A DNA stretch of 6,648 bases from Candidatus Aminicenantota bacterium (GCA_030620255.1 JAUXFB010000079.1:1-6648); one strand, 5' to 3'. Numbered from the stretch's first letter, positions 1 through 6,194 are shown. Notes: generated by a model not told the origin, from the sequence alone. Numbers and translations: made by a program.

Positions 1-248
1 AAGAGATCAATGGTGAAATTCTGTCTATTTCTCAATTTACTCTTGCATCCCATATAAAAAAAGGGAGGAGACCTGACTTTAACAATGCTGAAGATCCTTT
101 AGAAGCAGAAAATTTGTATGATAGGTTTAATGATATTCTTTCTAATGATATAAAAGTTGAAAAGGGGATTTTTGGTTCTATGATGAATATTCATTCAATC
201 AATGAAGGACCAGTTACATTCATTATAGAAAAAATTTTTATTGATTGA
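1..248 (+). CDS. dtd: D-aminoacyl-tRNA deacylase, C-terminal part (left-truncated)
   Basis: The visible 81 codons (first full codon at base 3, stop TGA at 246-248) are the C-terminal half or slightly more of a protein that is usually about 145-150 residues. It removes D-amino acids (and glycine wrongly loaded on tRNA-Ala) from tRNA in the cytoplasm, working as a homodimer. The family signatures are visible: the active-site SQFTL motif, followed by KKGRRPDF, and near the end NEGPVT, which holds the cross-subunit Gly-cisPro dipeptide used for chiral proofreading. A FGSMM segment also matches the usual FGA-M stretch. The start and promoter lie outside the window. It converges on the nucleotidyltransferase gene with only 20 bases between the two stops. 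Nothing looks broken; the truncation is the window edge. Confidence 0.95.
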   Translation, partial: EINGEILSISQFTLASHIKKGRRPDFNNAEDPLEAENLYDRFNDILSNDIKVEKGIFGSMMNIHSINEGPVTFIIEKIFID

Positions 249-261
249 CATAGCAATTGAT

Positions 262-288
262 TTGATTTCTAAAATTTTATTAAATCAA
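262..288. terminator. possible weak bidirectional terminator hairpin
   Basis: TTGATTT at 262-268 is perfectly inverted as AAATCAA at 282-288, with a second AT palindrome TAAAATTTTA (270-279) inside the loop. It sits where dtd (plus) and the nucleotidyltransferase gene (minus) converge and overlaps the last codons of the latter. The stem has a single G-C pair and no long T-run follows, so it would be weak; position rather than strength is the main argument. Confidence 0.25.
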
Positions 289-799
289 GAGAAAACTTGC
301 ACCTTTTTAGTTCTTTTTCAAGATATTGCATATCCAGTTTTTCTCTCATTACCTTGTAAATATTCCTTGCATCATGGATATCAACTGGACCACCGGCAAG
401 TAATTTAAGCACAATTAAATCTTCTGGTGATACAACTGGTATTTCAATTCCCATTACATGAATTTTTTCAAAACGAAGATATATATTTGGAGGCATCTTC
501 CTAATTCCCAGTAATAGTTCAAGAGTTTCTTTATTTTCTCCAATTTTAAATTTTAATTTAATTACCCCTGAAATCGGATCTCTAAAACTTCCGCTTTTAT
601 ATGTGACTACAAAACCATGATTTTCTAATTTTTCAATAACCCGGGGAATTATATCAGAAGGAATGTTAGCAAGAAAATCAATATCTTTGGTTGCTCGCAC
701 AGATCCCCATACTGCTGCTGCATATCCCCCAATAAGAATGTAAGAAATATTAAATGTTTTTAGAACAGCAAATAGCCTTTTGAGAGTTTCTTTATTCAT
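269..799 (-). CDS. AbiEii/MNT-like nucleotidyltransferase (putative toxin-type)
   Basis: A 176-aa protein of the polymerase-beta-like nucleotidyltransferase superfamily. The fold's signature is at the N terminus: IGG (G24, G25), then RATKDIDF with the metal-binding pair D39 and D41. The place where a third carboxylate (usually Asp) is expected reads TLELLLG, so E94 would have to serve; this is unusual but not necessarily inactivating. A later SPEDLIVLKLLAG (124-136) and HDARNI block matches the helical part of AbiEii-like and related transferases. Known relatives act as toxins that transfer nucleotides to RNA or protein, or as antitoxins that modify HEPN partners; which applies here is not visible. 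It overlaps the upstream small gene by 8 bases (ATGAATAA), so translation is probably coupled; AAGG directly abuts the ATG, a poor ribosome-site spacing that also favours coupling. Cytoplasmic, no signal peptide. Confidence 0.8.
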   Translation of the reverse strand: MNKETLKRLFAVLKTFNISYILIGGYAAAVWGSVRATKDIDFLANIPSDIIPRVIEKLENHGFVVTYKSGSFRDPISGVIKLKFKIGENKETLELLLGIRKMPPNIYLRFEKIHVMGIEIPVVSPEDLIVLKLLAGGPVDIHDARNIYKVMREKLDMQYLEKELKRCKFSLDLIKF

Positions 800-992
800 C
801 CTTATGACCGTTCAATATCCTGCTTATTTCTGTTTTAGTGAACCCTTTTTTACTCAGGCCTATAAAACAAAGTTCCTTTATAATTTTGTTGTGGGCAATT
901 GCAACTTTCAATCTCTGCTGAGGGGACATATTTTTGTAGTGTAATAGTTCTTCAGATTTTAACTCCCTCATAAGTTTTGATTGTCTTTGCAT
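792..992 (-). CDS. small helical protein, putative partner (antitoxin-like) of the nucleotidyltransferase
   Basis: A 66-aa, charged, probably all-helical protein with no cysteine cluster or membrane segment. Its core (MSPQQRLKVAIAHNKIIKEL, residues 22-41) resembles the MSPEER-type helical segment of short proteins of unknown function that I associate with nucleotidyltransferase genes; this is from memory, not a search. The C-terminal part (FTKTEISRILNG) could be a helix-turn-helix fragment but is too short to claim. The ATG at 992 is chosen because GGGGAA sits 7 bases upstream; a second ATG at codon 8 (969-971) has no such site. It is the first gene of a two-gene operon, as expected for an antitoxin preceding a toxin. 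Function is inferred only from size, order and overlap. Confidence 0.65.
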   Translation of the reverse strand: MQRQSKLMRELKSEELLHYKNMSPQQRLKVAIAHNKIIKELCFIGLSKKGFTKTEISRILNGHKDE

Positions 993-1003
993 AATAATTC
1001 CCC

Positions 1004-1040
1004 ATTATTGTTGAAAAGCTCGTTGCTTCTTAACAATAAT
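1004..1040 (-). promoter_or_regulatory. operator-like inverted repeat in front of the nucleotidyltransferase operon
   Basis: ATTATTGTT (1004-1012) and AACAATAAT (1032-1040) are perfect 9-bp inverted copies separated by 19 bases. One arm abuts the -10 box and covers the expected transcription start near 1035; the other lies just upstream of the GGGG ribosome site. Because transcription would begin inside the first arm, a DNA operator is more likely than an RNA hairpin. Autorepression by the small protein alone or with its partner is the natural guess but is not shown. Confidence 0.4.
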
Positions 1041-1041
1041 T

Positions 1042-1070
1042 ATTATAATATATGTATCGTGGTATTTCAA
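1042..1070 (-). promoter_or_regulatory. sigma-70-type promoter of the nucleotidyltransferase operon
   Basis: Read on the minus strand, TTGAAA (1065-1070) is followed after exactly 17 bases by a perfect TATAAT (1042-1047). This is the best promoter in the window. Predicted start is near 1035, giving a leader of about 40 bases before the ATG at 992 and its GGGG ribosome site. It lies between the end of the acyltransferase gene and the operon, so the pair is probably transcribed independently. Confidence 0.7.
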
Positions 1071-1104
1071 CTTTACACACACAAAAAAAGGAGAGTAAAA
1101 AAAA

Positions 1105-1986
1105 TCATTCTGTTTTAAAAGTAAATGTTTTGTTTTGATCAATATTATAGATGTGGTCTTTAAGCAATTTTGTTTGCAGGTTAAAGTTAATATTGCTTGA
1201 CTTAAAGGTTTTTGCAGGAATTGTGTCTCCCAACTTTAATTTAATAGATTTTGATCGTTTTAGAAAAATTTCACGTGGTATTAAGAAGTTTGTGAAATTT
1301 CTAAAGAATATGGAAGATATGTAAAATAGAGTTGAATTTCTTGCTTTTATTAAAATTGGTAAGATAGGAGCATTAAATTTGCAGGCTAAGCGAATTGGTC
1401 CCTTTACCCATTTTGTGTCTCTAATACCTCTTTTAGTTAATCTTGATAATCTGGAAGCAGGAAAGAATATAACAGTTTCATTATTTATAAGGGCTTCTTC
1501 AATTCCGGTAATTCTACTTTTTTGTATTTTATTGGAAATGGCATTATACGGAAGGAATAGATTTGTCAGGTTTTCTATACTCAGTAAAGAATCATTAGCA
1601 ACAATTCTAACATCAGATCTTATTTTGCCTATAGCACTTAAAAGTGATAAAGCATCAAGTGCTCCCAAAGGATGATTGGAAACACATATTAATTTTTTTT
1701 TTGCTGGAATTTTTTTTTTATCTTCATCTGATATATAGTATGAAAAATCAAGATAATTGAAAAGCTTATCAATAAATTCAAAATCCTTTGCATTTTCATA
1801 CATTTTAAGTATTTTATTTACTTCTTTTATGTGAGATATGTATTCAAAGTATTTTATAGCCAAATTTGACATAAATGAAGGAAGTTTGTGAATTTTATTT
1901 GCAACATTTGATATAAAAGGAGGGAAATCTTTGGAGCTATCCGTATCCTTTGATCCGATGATTTTTTTTATATCAATTTTTTTCAT
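1105..1986 (-). CDS. lysophospholipid acyltransferase-family protein (OlsF C-terminal/'putative hemolysin'-like)
   Basis: A 293-aa protein of the PlsC-related acyltransferase superfamily. These enzymes transfer a fatty acyl chain from acyl-ACP or acyl-CoA to a hydroxyl of a lysolipid at the inner face of the membrane. The catalytic block reads NHPLGALD (104-111), with H105 and D111; this H-x5-D spacing is typical of the OlsF/putative hemolysin branch rather than the H-x4-D of PlsC. FFPASRLSR (174-182) is the substrate-binding block (family form FPAGxxSR, so G is replaced by S), and IRDTKW (188-193) and the PILPILIKARNS region follow as in that branch. No clear transmembrane helix or signal peptide. 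The first 90 residues are a lysine-rich helical lead-in. The start at 1986 lacks a good Shine-Dalgarno site. It is divergent from the GNAT gene, and both may serve lipid acylation. The exact substrate is not determinable. Confidence 0.8.
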   Translation of the reverse strand: MKKIDIKKIIGSKDTDSSKDFPPFISNVANKIHKLPSFMSNLAIKYFEYISHIKEVNKILKMYENAKDFEFIDKLFNYLDFSYYISDEDKKKIPAKKKLICVSNHPLGALDALSLLSAIGKIRSDVRIVANDSLLSIENLTNLFLPYNAISNKIQKSRITGIEEALINNETVIFFPASRLSRLTKRGIRDTKWVKGPIRLACKFNAPILPILIKARNSTLFYISSIFFRNFTNFLIPREIFLKRSKSIKLKLGDTIPAKTFKSSNINFNLQTKLLKDHIYNIDQNKTFTFKTE

Positions 1987-1991
1987 TTCAC

Positions 1992-2020
1992 ACTATAAGA
2001 AAAAATTTTGTTAAAATCAA
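1992..2020 (-). promoter_or_regulatory. possible promoter of the acyltransferase gene
   Basis: On the minus strand TTGATT (2015-2020) is followed after 17 bases by TATAGT (1992-1997). The predicted start falls at about 1985-1986, on the ATG itself, which would make a leaderless message; this agrees with the missing ribosome site. A competing, weaker candidate further upstream is a TATAAA at about 2045-2050, which would give an ordinary leader. Confidence 0.35.
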
Positions 2021-2067
2021 GGTTCAATTTAAAATTTTATTCTTTTTATAGAAGTTTAAAAAAAAAT

Positions 2068-2083
2068 TTGAATTGTAATTCAA
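2068..2083. repeat. 16-bp perfect palindrome, candidate operator
   Basis: TTGAATT-GT-AATTCAA is a perfect 7-bp inverted repeat with a 2-base centre, in the spacer between the divergent acyltransferase genes. It overlaps the putative -35 box of the plus-strand gene. Size and symmetry fit a dimeric repressor such as a MarR-type regulator, but no regulator gene is in the window and the site could be chance in AT-rich DNA. Confidence 0.4.
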
Positions 2084-2097
2084 CTTTGTTATATAAT
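2068..2097 (+). promoter_or_regulatory. possible promoter of the GNAT-like gene
   Basis: TTGAAT (2068-2073), an 18-base spacer and a perfect TATAAT (2092-2097). The start would be near 2104, only about 9 bases before the ATG and overlapping the GAGG ribosome site, so the leader would be very short; this lowers confidence despite the good boxes. Confidence 0.45.
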
Positions 2098-2112
2098 TAA
2101 TATGAGGTTAAA

Positions 2113-3243
2113 ATGGATATTAATATAAAAATTGTTAAAACAAAAAAAGATTTAAAAACTTTCATTAAAGTTCCCTATATGATTTTCAAAGACAACCCTT
2201 ATTGGGTACCTCCTCTAATAAAAGATGAATTACAGACATTTGATAAAAAGAAAAACCCTGCTTATGAGAGTGCAGACACAAGGCTTTTTGTTGCGTATAA
2301 GGACAAAAAACCTGTTGGGAGGATTGCTGGAATATTAAGTTATATTGCGAATGATAAGTATAATGTAAAAAATTTGAGATTTGGATGGTTTGATACAATA
2401 GATGATTATGAAGTTGCAAGTTCACTTTTTAAAGCTGCTGAAAATTGGGGAAAGGAGTTGGGTATGGAAAGCCTAACAGGTCCTCATGGTTTTACAGATT
2501 TTGATCCAGAAGGAATGTTAATTGAAGGCTTTAACGAACTTCCAACAATTGTAACTATATATAATCATTCTTATTATCCTGAATTAACAGAAAAGTATGG
2601 ATTTGAAAAGGATGTTGATTATGTTGAATTTAAAACCATGGTCCCTCATGAAACTGGAATTCCAGAAAAACTCTTAAGGCTTGCACAAAGAATAAAAGAG
2701 AGAAGTAATTTGAAAATCTTTAAATTTAAGAGCAAAAAAGAGATCCTTACAAGATCAAAGGAATTGTTTAATCTACTTGATGAGGCTTTTGAGGAGATTT
2801 ACGGCTCAGTTCCAATTTCCAATGACCAGGTTGAATATTATATGAAAAACTATTTCTCTTTTGTAGATCCAGATATGTTAAAAGCCGTTGTAAATGAAAA
2901 AGATGAAATGATAGGTTTTATGATTACATTTCCTAATCTTTCTAAGGCTTTTCAGAAGGCAAAAGGAAAATTATTCCCTATTGGGTGGTATCATATTTTA
3001 AAGGCATTAAAAAAACATGAAGTCATTGATTTTTATCTTGCAGGTATAAAAAAGAAGTATAGAGGAATTGGAGTTGACCTTTTAATGGTAATAGAGATTG
3101 TTAAAACAGCTATGAAAAAAGGGTTTAAATATGCAGAGTCAAACCCGGAATTAGAGGATAATAAAAAAGTTCATGCTCAATGGAAGTATTACAATCCAAC
3201 ACAGCACAAAAGAAGAAGAATTTATAAGAAAAAAATAGTTTAA
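2113..3243 (+). CDS. GNAT-like acyltransferase family protein (YghO-like)
   Basis: A 376-aa soluble protein with GNAT features. The N-terminal part has DNPYWVPPL (27-35) and a strand-type block RLFVAYKDKKPVGRIAG (57-73). The middle holds GPHGFTDFDPEGMLIEGF (123-140) and YNHSYYPELTEKYGFEKDVDY, hallmarks of a widespread family of about 370-390 residues usually labelled only 'GNAT' or YghO-like. The C-terminal half carries the acyl-CoA pyrophosphate loop KKYRGIG (314-320). Two GNAT-like halves are likely. The reaction is not known from sequence; because acyl-transferring GNAT enzymes take part in ornithine-lipid and bacterial ceramide synthesis and this gene is divergent from a lipid acyltransferase, an N-acylation role in lipid synthesis is a reasonable inference. 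Start at 2113 is supported by GAGG 5 bases upstream. A 77-base gap separates it from the downstream GH3 gene. Confidence 0.75.
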   Translation: MDINIKIVKTKKDLKTFIKVPYMIFKDNPYWVPPLIKDELQTFDKKKNPAYESADTRLFVAYKDKKPVGRIAGILSYIANDKYNVKNLRFGWFDTIDDYEVASSLFKAAENWGKELGMESLTGPHGFTDFDPEGMLIEGFNELPTIVTIYNHSYYPELTEKYGFEKDVDYVEFKTMVPHETGIPEKLLRLAQRIKERSNLKIFKFKSKKEILTRSKELFNLLDEAFEEIYGSVPISNDQVEYYMKNYFSFVDPDMLKAVVNEKDEMIGFMITFPNLSKAFQKAKGKLFPIGWYHILKALKKHEVIDFYLAGIKKKYRGIGVDLLMVIEIVKTAMKKGFKYAESNPELEDNKKVHAQWKYYNPTQHKRRRIYKKKIV

Positions 3244-3264
3244 TAGATAATTGCTATTTTTTTT
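3229..3264 (+). terminator. weak terminator-like hairpin after the GNAT-like gene
   Basis: AAAAAAATAG (3229-3238) can pair with CTATTTTTTT (3254-3263), or a shorter AATAG (3242-3246) with CTATT (3254-3258); either is followed by a run of T's to 3264. The stem is nearly all A-T and begins inside the coding region, so partial read-through into the GH3 gene is likely. Confidence 0.3.
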
Positions 3265-3320
3265 ATTATAAAGGTTAATATCTTTAATATTTAAAATTTT
3301 TATGATAAGTTTAAAAAAAA

Positions 3321-4913
3321 ATGAATAACATTAAGTTGTCTCTGAAAGAAAAAATCGGTCAATTATTTATGATGGGATTTTATGGAAAAAAATTGCCAGA
3401 AAGAGTAGAAAATTTTATTATTAATAATAATATTGGATTTATTATACTTTTTTCAAGAAATATTGAATCTGCTTTACAGGTTGTGGAGCTAACAAATAGA
3501 ATTCACTCTATAGGCAAAATTACTCCTTTTGTATATACTGATCAAGAGGGTGGCACAGTTGTACAATTTAAAGAAATTGCTGCAACTGTTATATCCCATA
3601 TGGGAATTGCAGCAACTTATAATAAAAACAATTCAAAAATTGCAGGTAAAATAATCGGAGAAGAGATGGATGCATTAGGAATTGATGGGCTATTTGCACC
3701 TGTTTTAGATGTAAATTTTGAAGAAAACAATCCTATAATTGGAATAAGATCCTTTTCTGATGAACCTGATATTGTAATAAATTTTGCAAAAGAATTTTTA
3801 TTTGGTTTAAGTGAAGCAAGAGTAGCTGCATGTGGGAAACATTATCCAGGTCATGGAGGTACTACAAAAGATTCTCATCTTGAAATTCCGGAAACTTATA
3901 TTTCATCTGAATACTTTCTCCATTATTGTTTTATACCTTTTGTAGAGCTTGCAAAAATAAAGATCGATTCAATAATGTCATCTCATGTTCTGTTCCCGAA
4001 TATTTCAAATGCGATTGCTACTTTTTCTCCTTATTTTATTGATGAACTATTAAGAAAAAAAACAGGATATAATGGTGTTGTTTTTAGTGATTGTGTTGAA
4101 ATGAAGGCGATTAAAGACAATTTTACTCCAGAAGAAATAGTAAAAAATTCAATAAATGCTGGAATTGATGTGATTGTTTCAAGTCATGACTTTGATTTTC
4201 AGAGGGAACTTTTTGAAGTGTTACTCTTTTATGTAAAAAAAGGTTTAATAAAAGAGAGAAGAATTGATGCTTCTATTTTAAGGATAATGGAATTAAAGGA
4301 AAGATATTTTAATAATGCTGTAATAAAAATCAGAGATAAAAAAACTCTACTAACAAAACTAAGGAGTAATATAAACCTTGAAAGAAAGATAGCAGATGAT
4401 TCAATAACTCTTTTAAGAAATAAAACAGGAATAATCCCTATAGATAAGAAGAAAAAAGTTCTGATTTTAGAGTGGGAGAAAGTAAAAGCAACATCAGCTA
4501 TCCAAAAAGCAGAAAATGTTTCTATGCTTGGGCCTATTGGCAAAAAATATTTGAAAGATGTAGATATAAAAATCCTAAAACTTGATGGGAAAACCCCTAA
4601 ATCATTGGGATTTAAATTAAAGGAATATTCTTATATCATTGCAGGTGTTTTTTCAAGAAATTCTGAAATAGAAAAAATTCAGGCTCAGGCTATAAAAAAA
4701 ATCATCGAATTAAGAAAGGATTTAATTGTTGTTGCTTTAGGGAACCCTTATGATATAAGGAGCTTTCCTTTTGTTAACACATATATTGTTACTTATGGTT
4801 TTAGGATGGTGCAGGTTGAGTCTCTGTTTAAAATAATTACAGGAGAGATTAAACCTCATGGAAAATTACCAGTAGAAATAAGAGATATTTTCCCAAGAGG
4901 TTATGGATTGTAA
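3321..4913 (+). CDS. glycoside hydrolase family 3, NagZ-type beta-N-acetylhexosaminidase
   Basis: A 530-aa GH3 enzyme. Residues 1 to about 340 form the TIM-barrel domain of NagZ-like enzymes, which remove N-acetylglucosamine from muropeptides during peptidoglycan recycling. Visible motifs: TDQEGG (73-78), the N-acetylglucosamine-binding KHYPGHGG (173-180), the general acid/base dyad D184 and H186 in KDSH, and the nucleophile D257 in VVFSDCVEM. Here Cys follows the nucleophile where many NagZ proteins have a second Asp. The rest (about 345-530) is an alpha/beta C-terminal domain as in longer Bacillus NagZ-type proteins; the short Gram-negative NagZ lacks it. No signal peptide, so probably cytoplasmic. 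Start: an in-frame TAA at 3312-3314 excludes anything earlier than 3321, and only an A-run precedes the ATG, with no Shine-Dalgarno site. A related beta-glucosidase activity is possible, but the KH-PGHG--T-DSH loop favours NagZ. Confidence 0.9.
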   Translation: MNNIKLSLKEKIGQLFMMGFYGKKLPERVENFIINNNIGFIILFSRNIESALQVVELTNRIHSIGKITPFVYTDQEGGTVVQFKEIAATVISHMGIAATYNKNNSKIAGKIIGEEMDALGIDGLFAPVLDVNFEENNPIIGIRSFSDEPDIVINFAKEFLFGLSEARVAACGKHYPGHGGTTKDSHLEIPETYISSEYFLHYCFIPFVELAKIKIDSIMSSHVLFPNISNAIATFSPYFIDELLRKKTGYNGVVFSDCVEMKAIKDNFTPEEIVKNSINAGIDVIVSSHDFDFQRELFEVLLFYVKKGLIKERRIDASILRIMELKERYFNNAVIKIRDKKTLLTKLRSNINLERKIADDSITLLRNKTGIIPIDKKKKVLILEWEKVKATSAIQKAENVSMLGPIGKKYLKDVDIKILKLDGKTPKSLGFKLKEYSYIIAGVFSRNSEIEKIQAQAIKKIIELRKDLIVVALGNPYDIRSFPFVNTYIVTYGFRMVQVESLFKIITGEIKPHGKLPVEIRDIFPRGYGL

Positions 4914-4943
4914 TTGATAATGGGTCATCCTTCAGTTTTTCTA

Positions 4944-5708
4944 TTATAATGCATTTTTTATGTACTTTAAACGATGGGCAGGATGAGGGTGAGAAGAGAA
5001 ATAGTAAAATAATTTCCATCTTTTCTCTTCTCTAACTAATTTTTTCATAAATTCTAAGGCTCCTTTGGCATTACCATAACGTTTTTTTAGCAGGCCCACA
5101 GCATACAAATCAGCTGCTTTTTCCTGATTCCTGGAGAATTTCATCTCCACCTGACCAATTGAATTGAAAATGAAATTCGTTGCAGAGGAGTTTTCTCCCA
5201 GTATAGTTACCGAAAGAACCAAAGCTACTAGAGCCCTTCCAAGTCCTTTTAAGTGATCTCTGTTGTGAAAATGCCCCAATTCATGCGCCAAAATAAAGGT
5301 TAGCTCACTTTGAGAGCTAACCTTGTTCAGGAGTCCAGAAAAAACAACTATAGTTCCACCTGGAAGAGCCATAGCATTAACCTGACTGTTTTGTGTTACG
5401 AAAACTTTATAATTCAGCCTTCGATCATCTGATGTAAGAAAGGGATAAAAAGCATCAACAAGCTTTTGGAGTCTTTTACTTTCCTTTTTTATTTCATTGA
5501 CACATATGTGATTATTGAAAAGTCTGCCCATACCAGTTTCTACTTTTAAAGATATATGAGAAGCCATCATGGAAACTACTAACCCCAATATAATATAAAG
5601 GGCAACTAATCCACCTACCACCCAGGCCAGTAATTTTATTAACTCTCTCAAAGGTGAGCCGGGTGTTACATTAACATTATCTTTGAGTGTTTTTGGGGTG
5701 TATTTCAC
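4944..5708 (-). CDS. membrane-anchored M48-family zinc metalloprotease
   Basis: A 254-aa protease of the Ste24/HtpX-like M48 family. One transmembrane helix spans about 23-48, following a short charged N terminus; a second hydrophobic stretch (157-171) follows the active site. Zinc site: HELGH at 142-146 (H142, H146 ligands, E143 catalytic base) and E196 in EKAAD, the third ligand. The substrate-strand block NAMALPGGTIVVFSGLL (111-127) and the closing SSHPHPAHRL (238-247) are typical of the family. Relatives degrade misfolded envelope or membrane proteins. It is the last gene of a three-gene operon, 18 bases after a membrane-anchored YbjQ protein. The start is GTG (5706-5708); an in-frame TAA at 5718-5720 leaves no better choice, the next ATG would delete the membrane helix, and no clear ribosome site is present, so coupling is likely. 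Two perfect 11-bp inverted repeats lie in the gene. Confidence 0.9.
   Translation of the reverse strand: MKYTPKTLKDNVNVTPGSPLRELIKLLAWVVGGLVALYIILGLVVSMMASHISLKVETGMGRLFNNHICVNEIKKESKRLQKLVDAFYPFLTSDDRRLNYKVFVTQNSQVNAMALPGGTIVVFSGLLNKVSSQSELTFILAHELGHFHNRDHLKGLGRALVALVLSVTILGENSSATNFIFNSIGQVEMKFSRNQEKAADLYAVGLLKKRYGNAKGALEFMKKLVREEKRWKLFYYFSSHPHPAHRLKYIKNAL
4991..5032. repeat. 11-bp inverted repeat in the protease gene (purine/pyrimidine arms)
   Basis: GAGAAGAGAAA (4991-5001) and TTTCTCTTCTC (5022-5032) are perfect inverted copies separated by 20 bases. One arm is all purine, the other all pyrimidine. They encode the FSS and EEKR parts of the protease C terminus (about residues 226-239), so coding bias could contribute to the symmetry. 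Confidence 0.7.
5296..5324 (-). repeat. 11-bp hairpin with U-rich tail inside the protease gene, terminator-like
   Basis: AAGGTTAGCTC (5296-5306) and GAGCTAACCTT (5314-5324) are perfect inverted copies with a 7-base loop. In the minus-strand transcript the hairpin is followed by a run ending UUUAUUUUGG, the layout of an intrinsic terminator. It spans codons 129-138, just before those for HELGH. Whether it terminates, pauses or stabilises the message is not known. Confidence 0.65.
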
Positions 5709-5726
5709 TACATTTGTTTATACTTT

Positions 5727-6185
5727 TTAATATTGATATTTAATAGCAGTTCCATAAGCTAATACTTCAATACTTCCAATACTGTTCCGGTTTGCACTTC
5801 TGCCGATTGTTGAAGTTTCTATCCTGAGGTTCATAATAATATCTGGCGAATCTGCAGCTTCTTTCATACGTAATATGGCTTCCCGCCTCCCTCTGTCAAT
5901 CAGTGTCTCGTAGGAACGAACATTTCCGCCCACCAGATTTTTCAAAGAAGCCAGAATTCGTTTAAAATAGTCGATGGAAATTACAACACTTCCGGTAACC
6001 AACTCAGCAGATGCTATTTTTTTACCCGGTTTCAGGATGTCCTCCACCTTTTTCATGTTGACTACAGGCAAAGGTAATGTCTTTTTTTCTCTCTCTTCAA
6101 TGGATTTATAATGATTTTTTTCATTAATACTTCCAACCGCATATCCAAGAATTAAAAGTAAGAAAAAAACTACTAATGCTTCCAT
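5727..6185 (-). CDS. membrane-anchored YbjQ/UPF0145-family protein
   Basis: A 152-aa protein: a single N-terminal hydrophobic helix (about 3-18), a charged linker with EEREKK (about 30-35), then a YbjQ/UPF0145 domain from about 52 to the end. The core LKNLVGGNVRSYETLIDRGRR aligns with the upstream paralogue's LKNIVGGELKGYTELLQ. The closing VLAYGTAIK matches YVYGTAVQ. The family is called 'putative heavy-metal-binding', but this copy has no cysteine and only one histidine (in the linker), so metal binding is not supported here. Structures of relatives are ring-forming (pentameric) as I recall. The start follows the upstream gene's stop by 9 bases and has AGGTAA as ribosome site. The N-terminal helix could be a signal anchor, leaving the domain on either side; a positive-inside reading is weak. 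Its neighbours suggest it works with the M48 protease. Confidence 0.85.
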   Translation of the reverse strand: MEALVVFFLLLILGYAVGSINEKNHYKSIEEREKKTLPLPVVNMKKVEDILKPGKKIASAELVTGSVVISIDYFKRILASLKNLVGGNVRSYETLIDRGRREAILRMKEAADSPDIIMNLRIETSTIGRSANRNSIGSIEVLAYGTAIKYQY

Positions 6186-6194
6186 TATGGTTAC

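Noticed and set aside
1379..1675. 98-codon open frame on the plus strand
   Set aside because: It lies wholly inside the acyltransferase gene on the opposite strand, whose protein carries clear family motifs; the shadow frame has no recognisable motif.
2186..2425. 79-codon open frame on the minus strand
   Set aside because: Antisense to the GNAT-like gene; rich in Gln, His and Leu with no family features, as expected of a shadow.
4229..4543. 104-codon open frame on the minus strand with hydrophobic stretches
   Set aside because: Antisense to the GH3 gene; the hydrophobicity comes from A-rich codons read in reverse as Phe, Leu and Ile.
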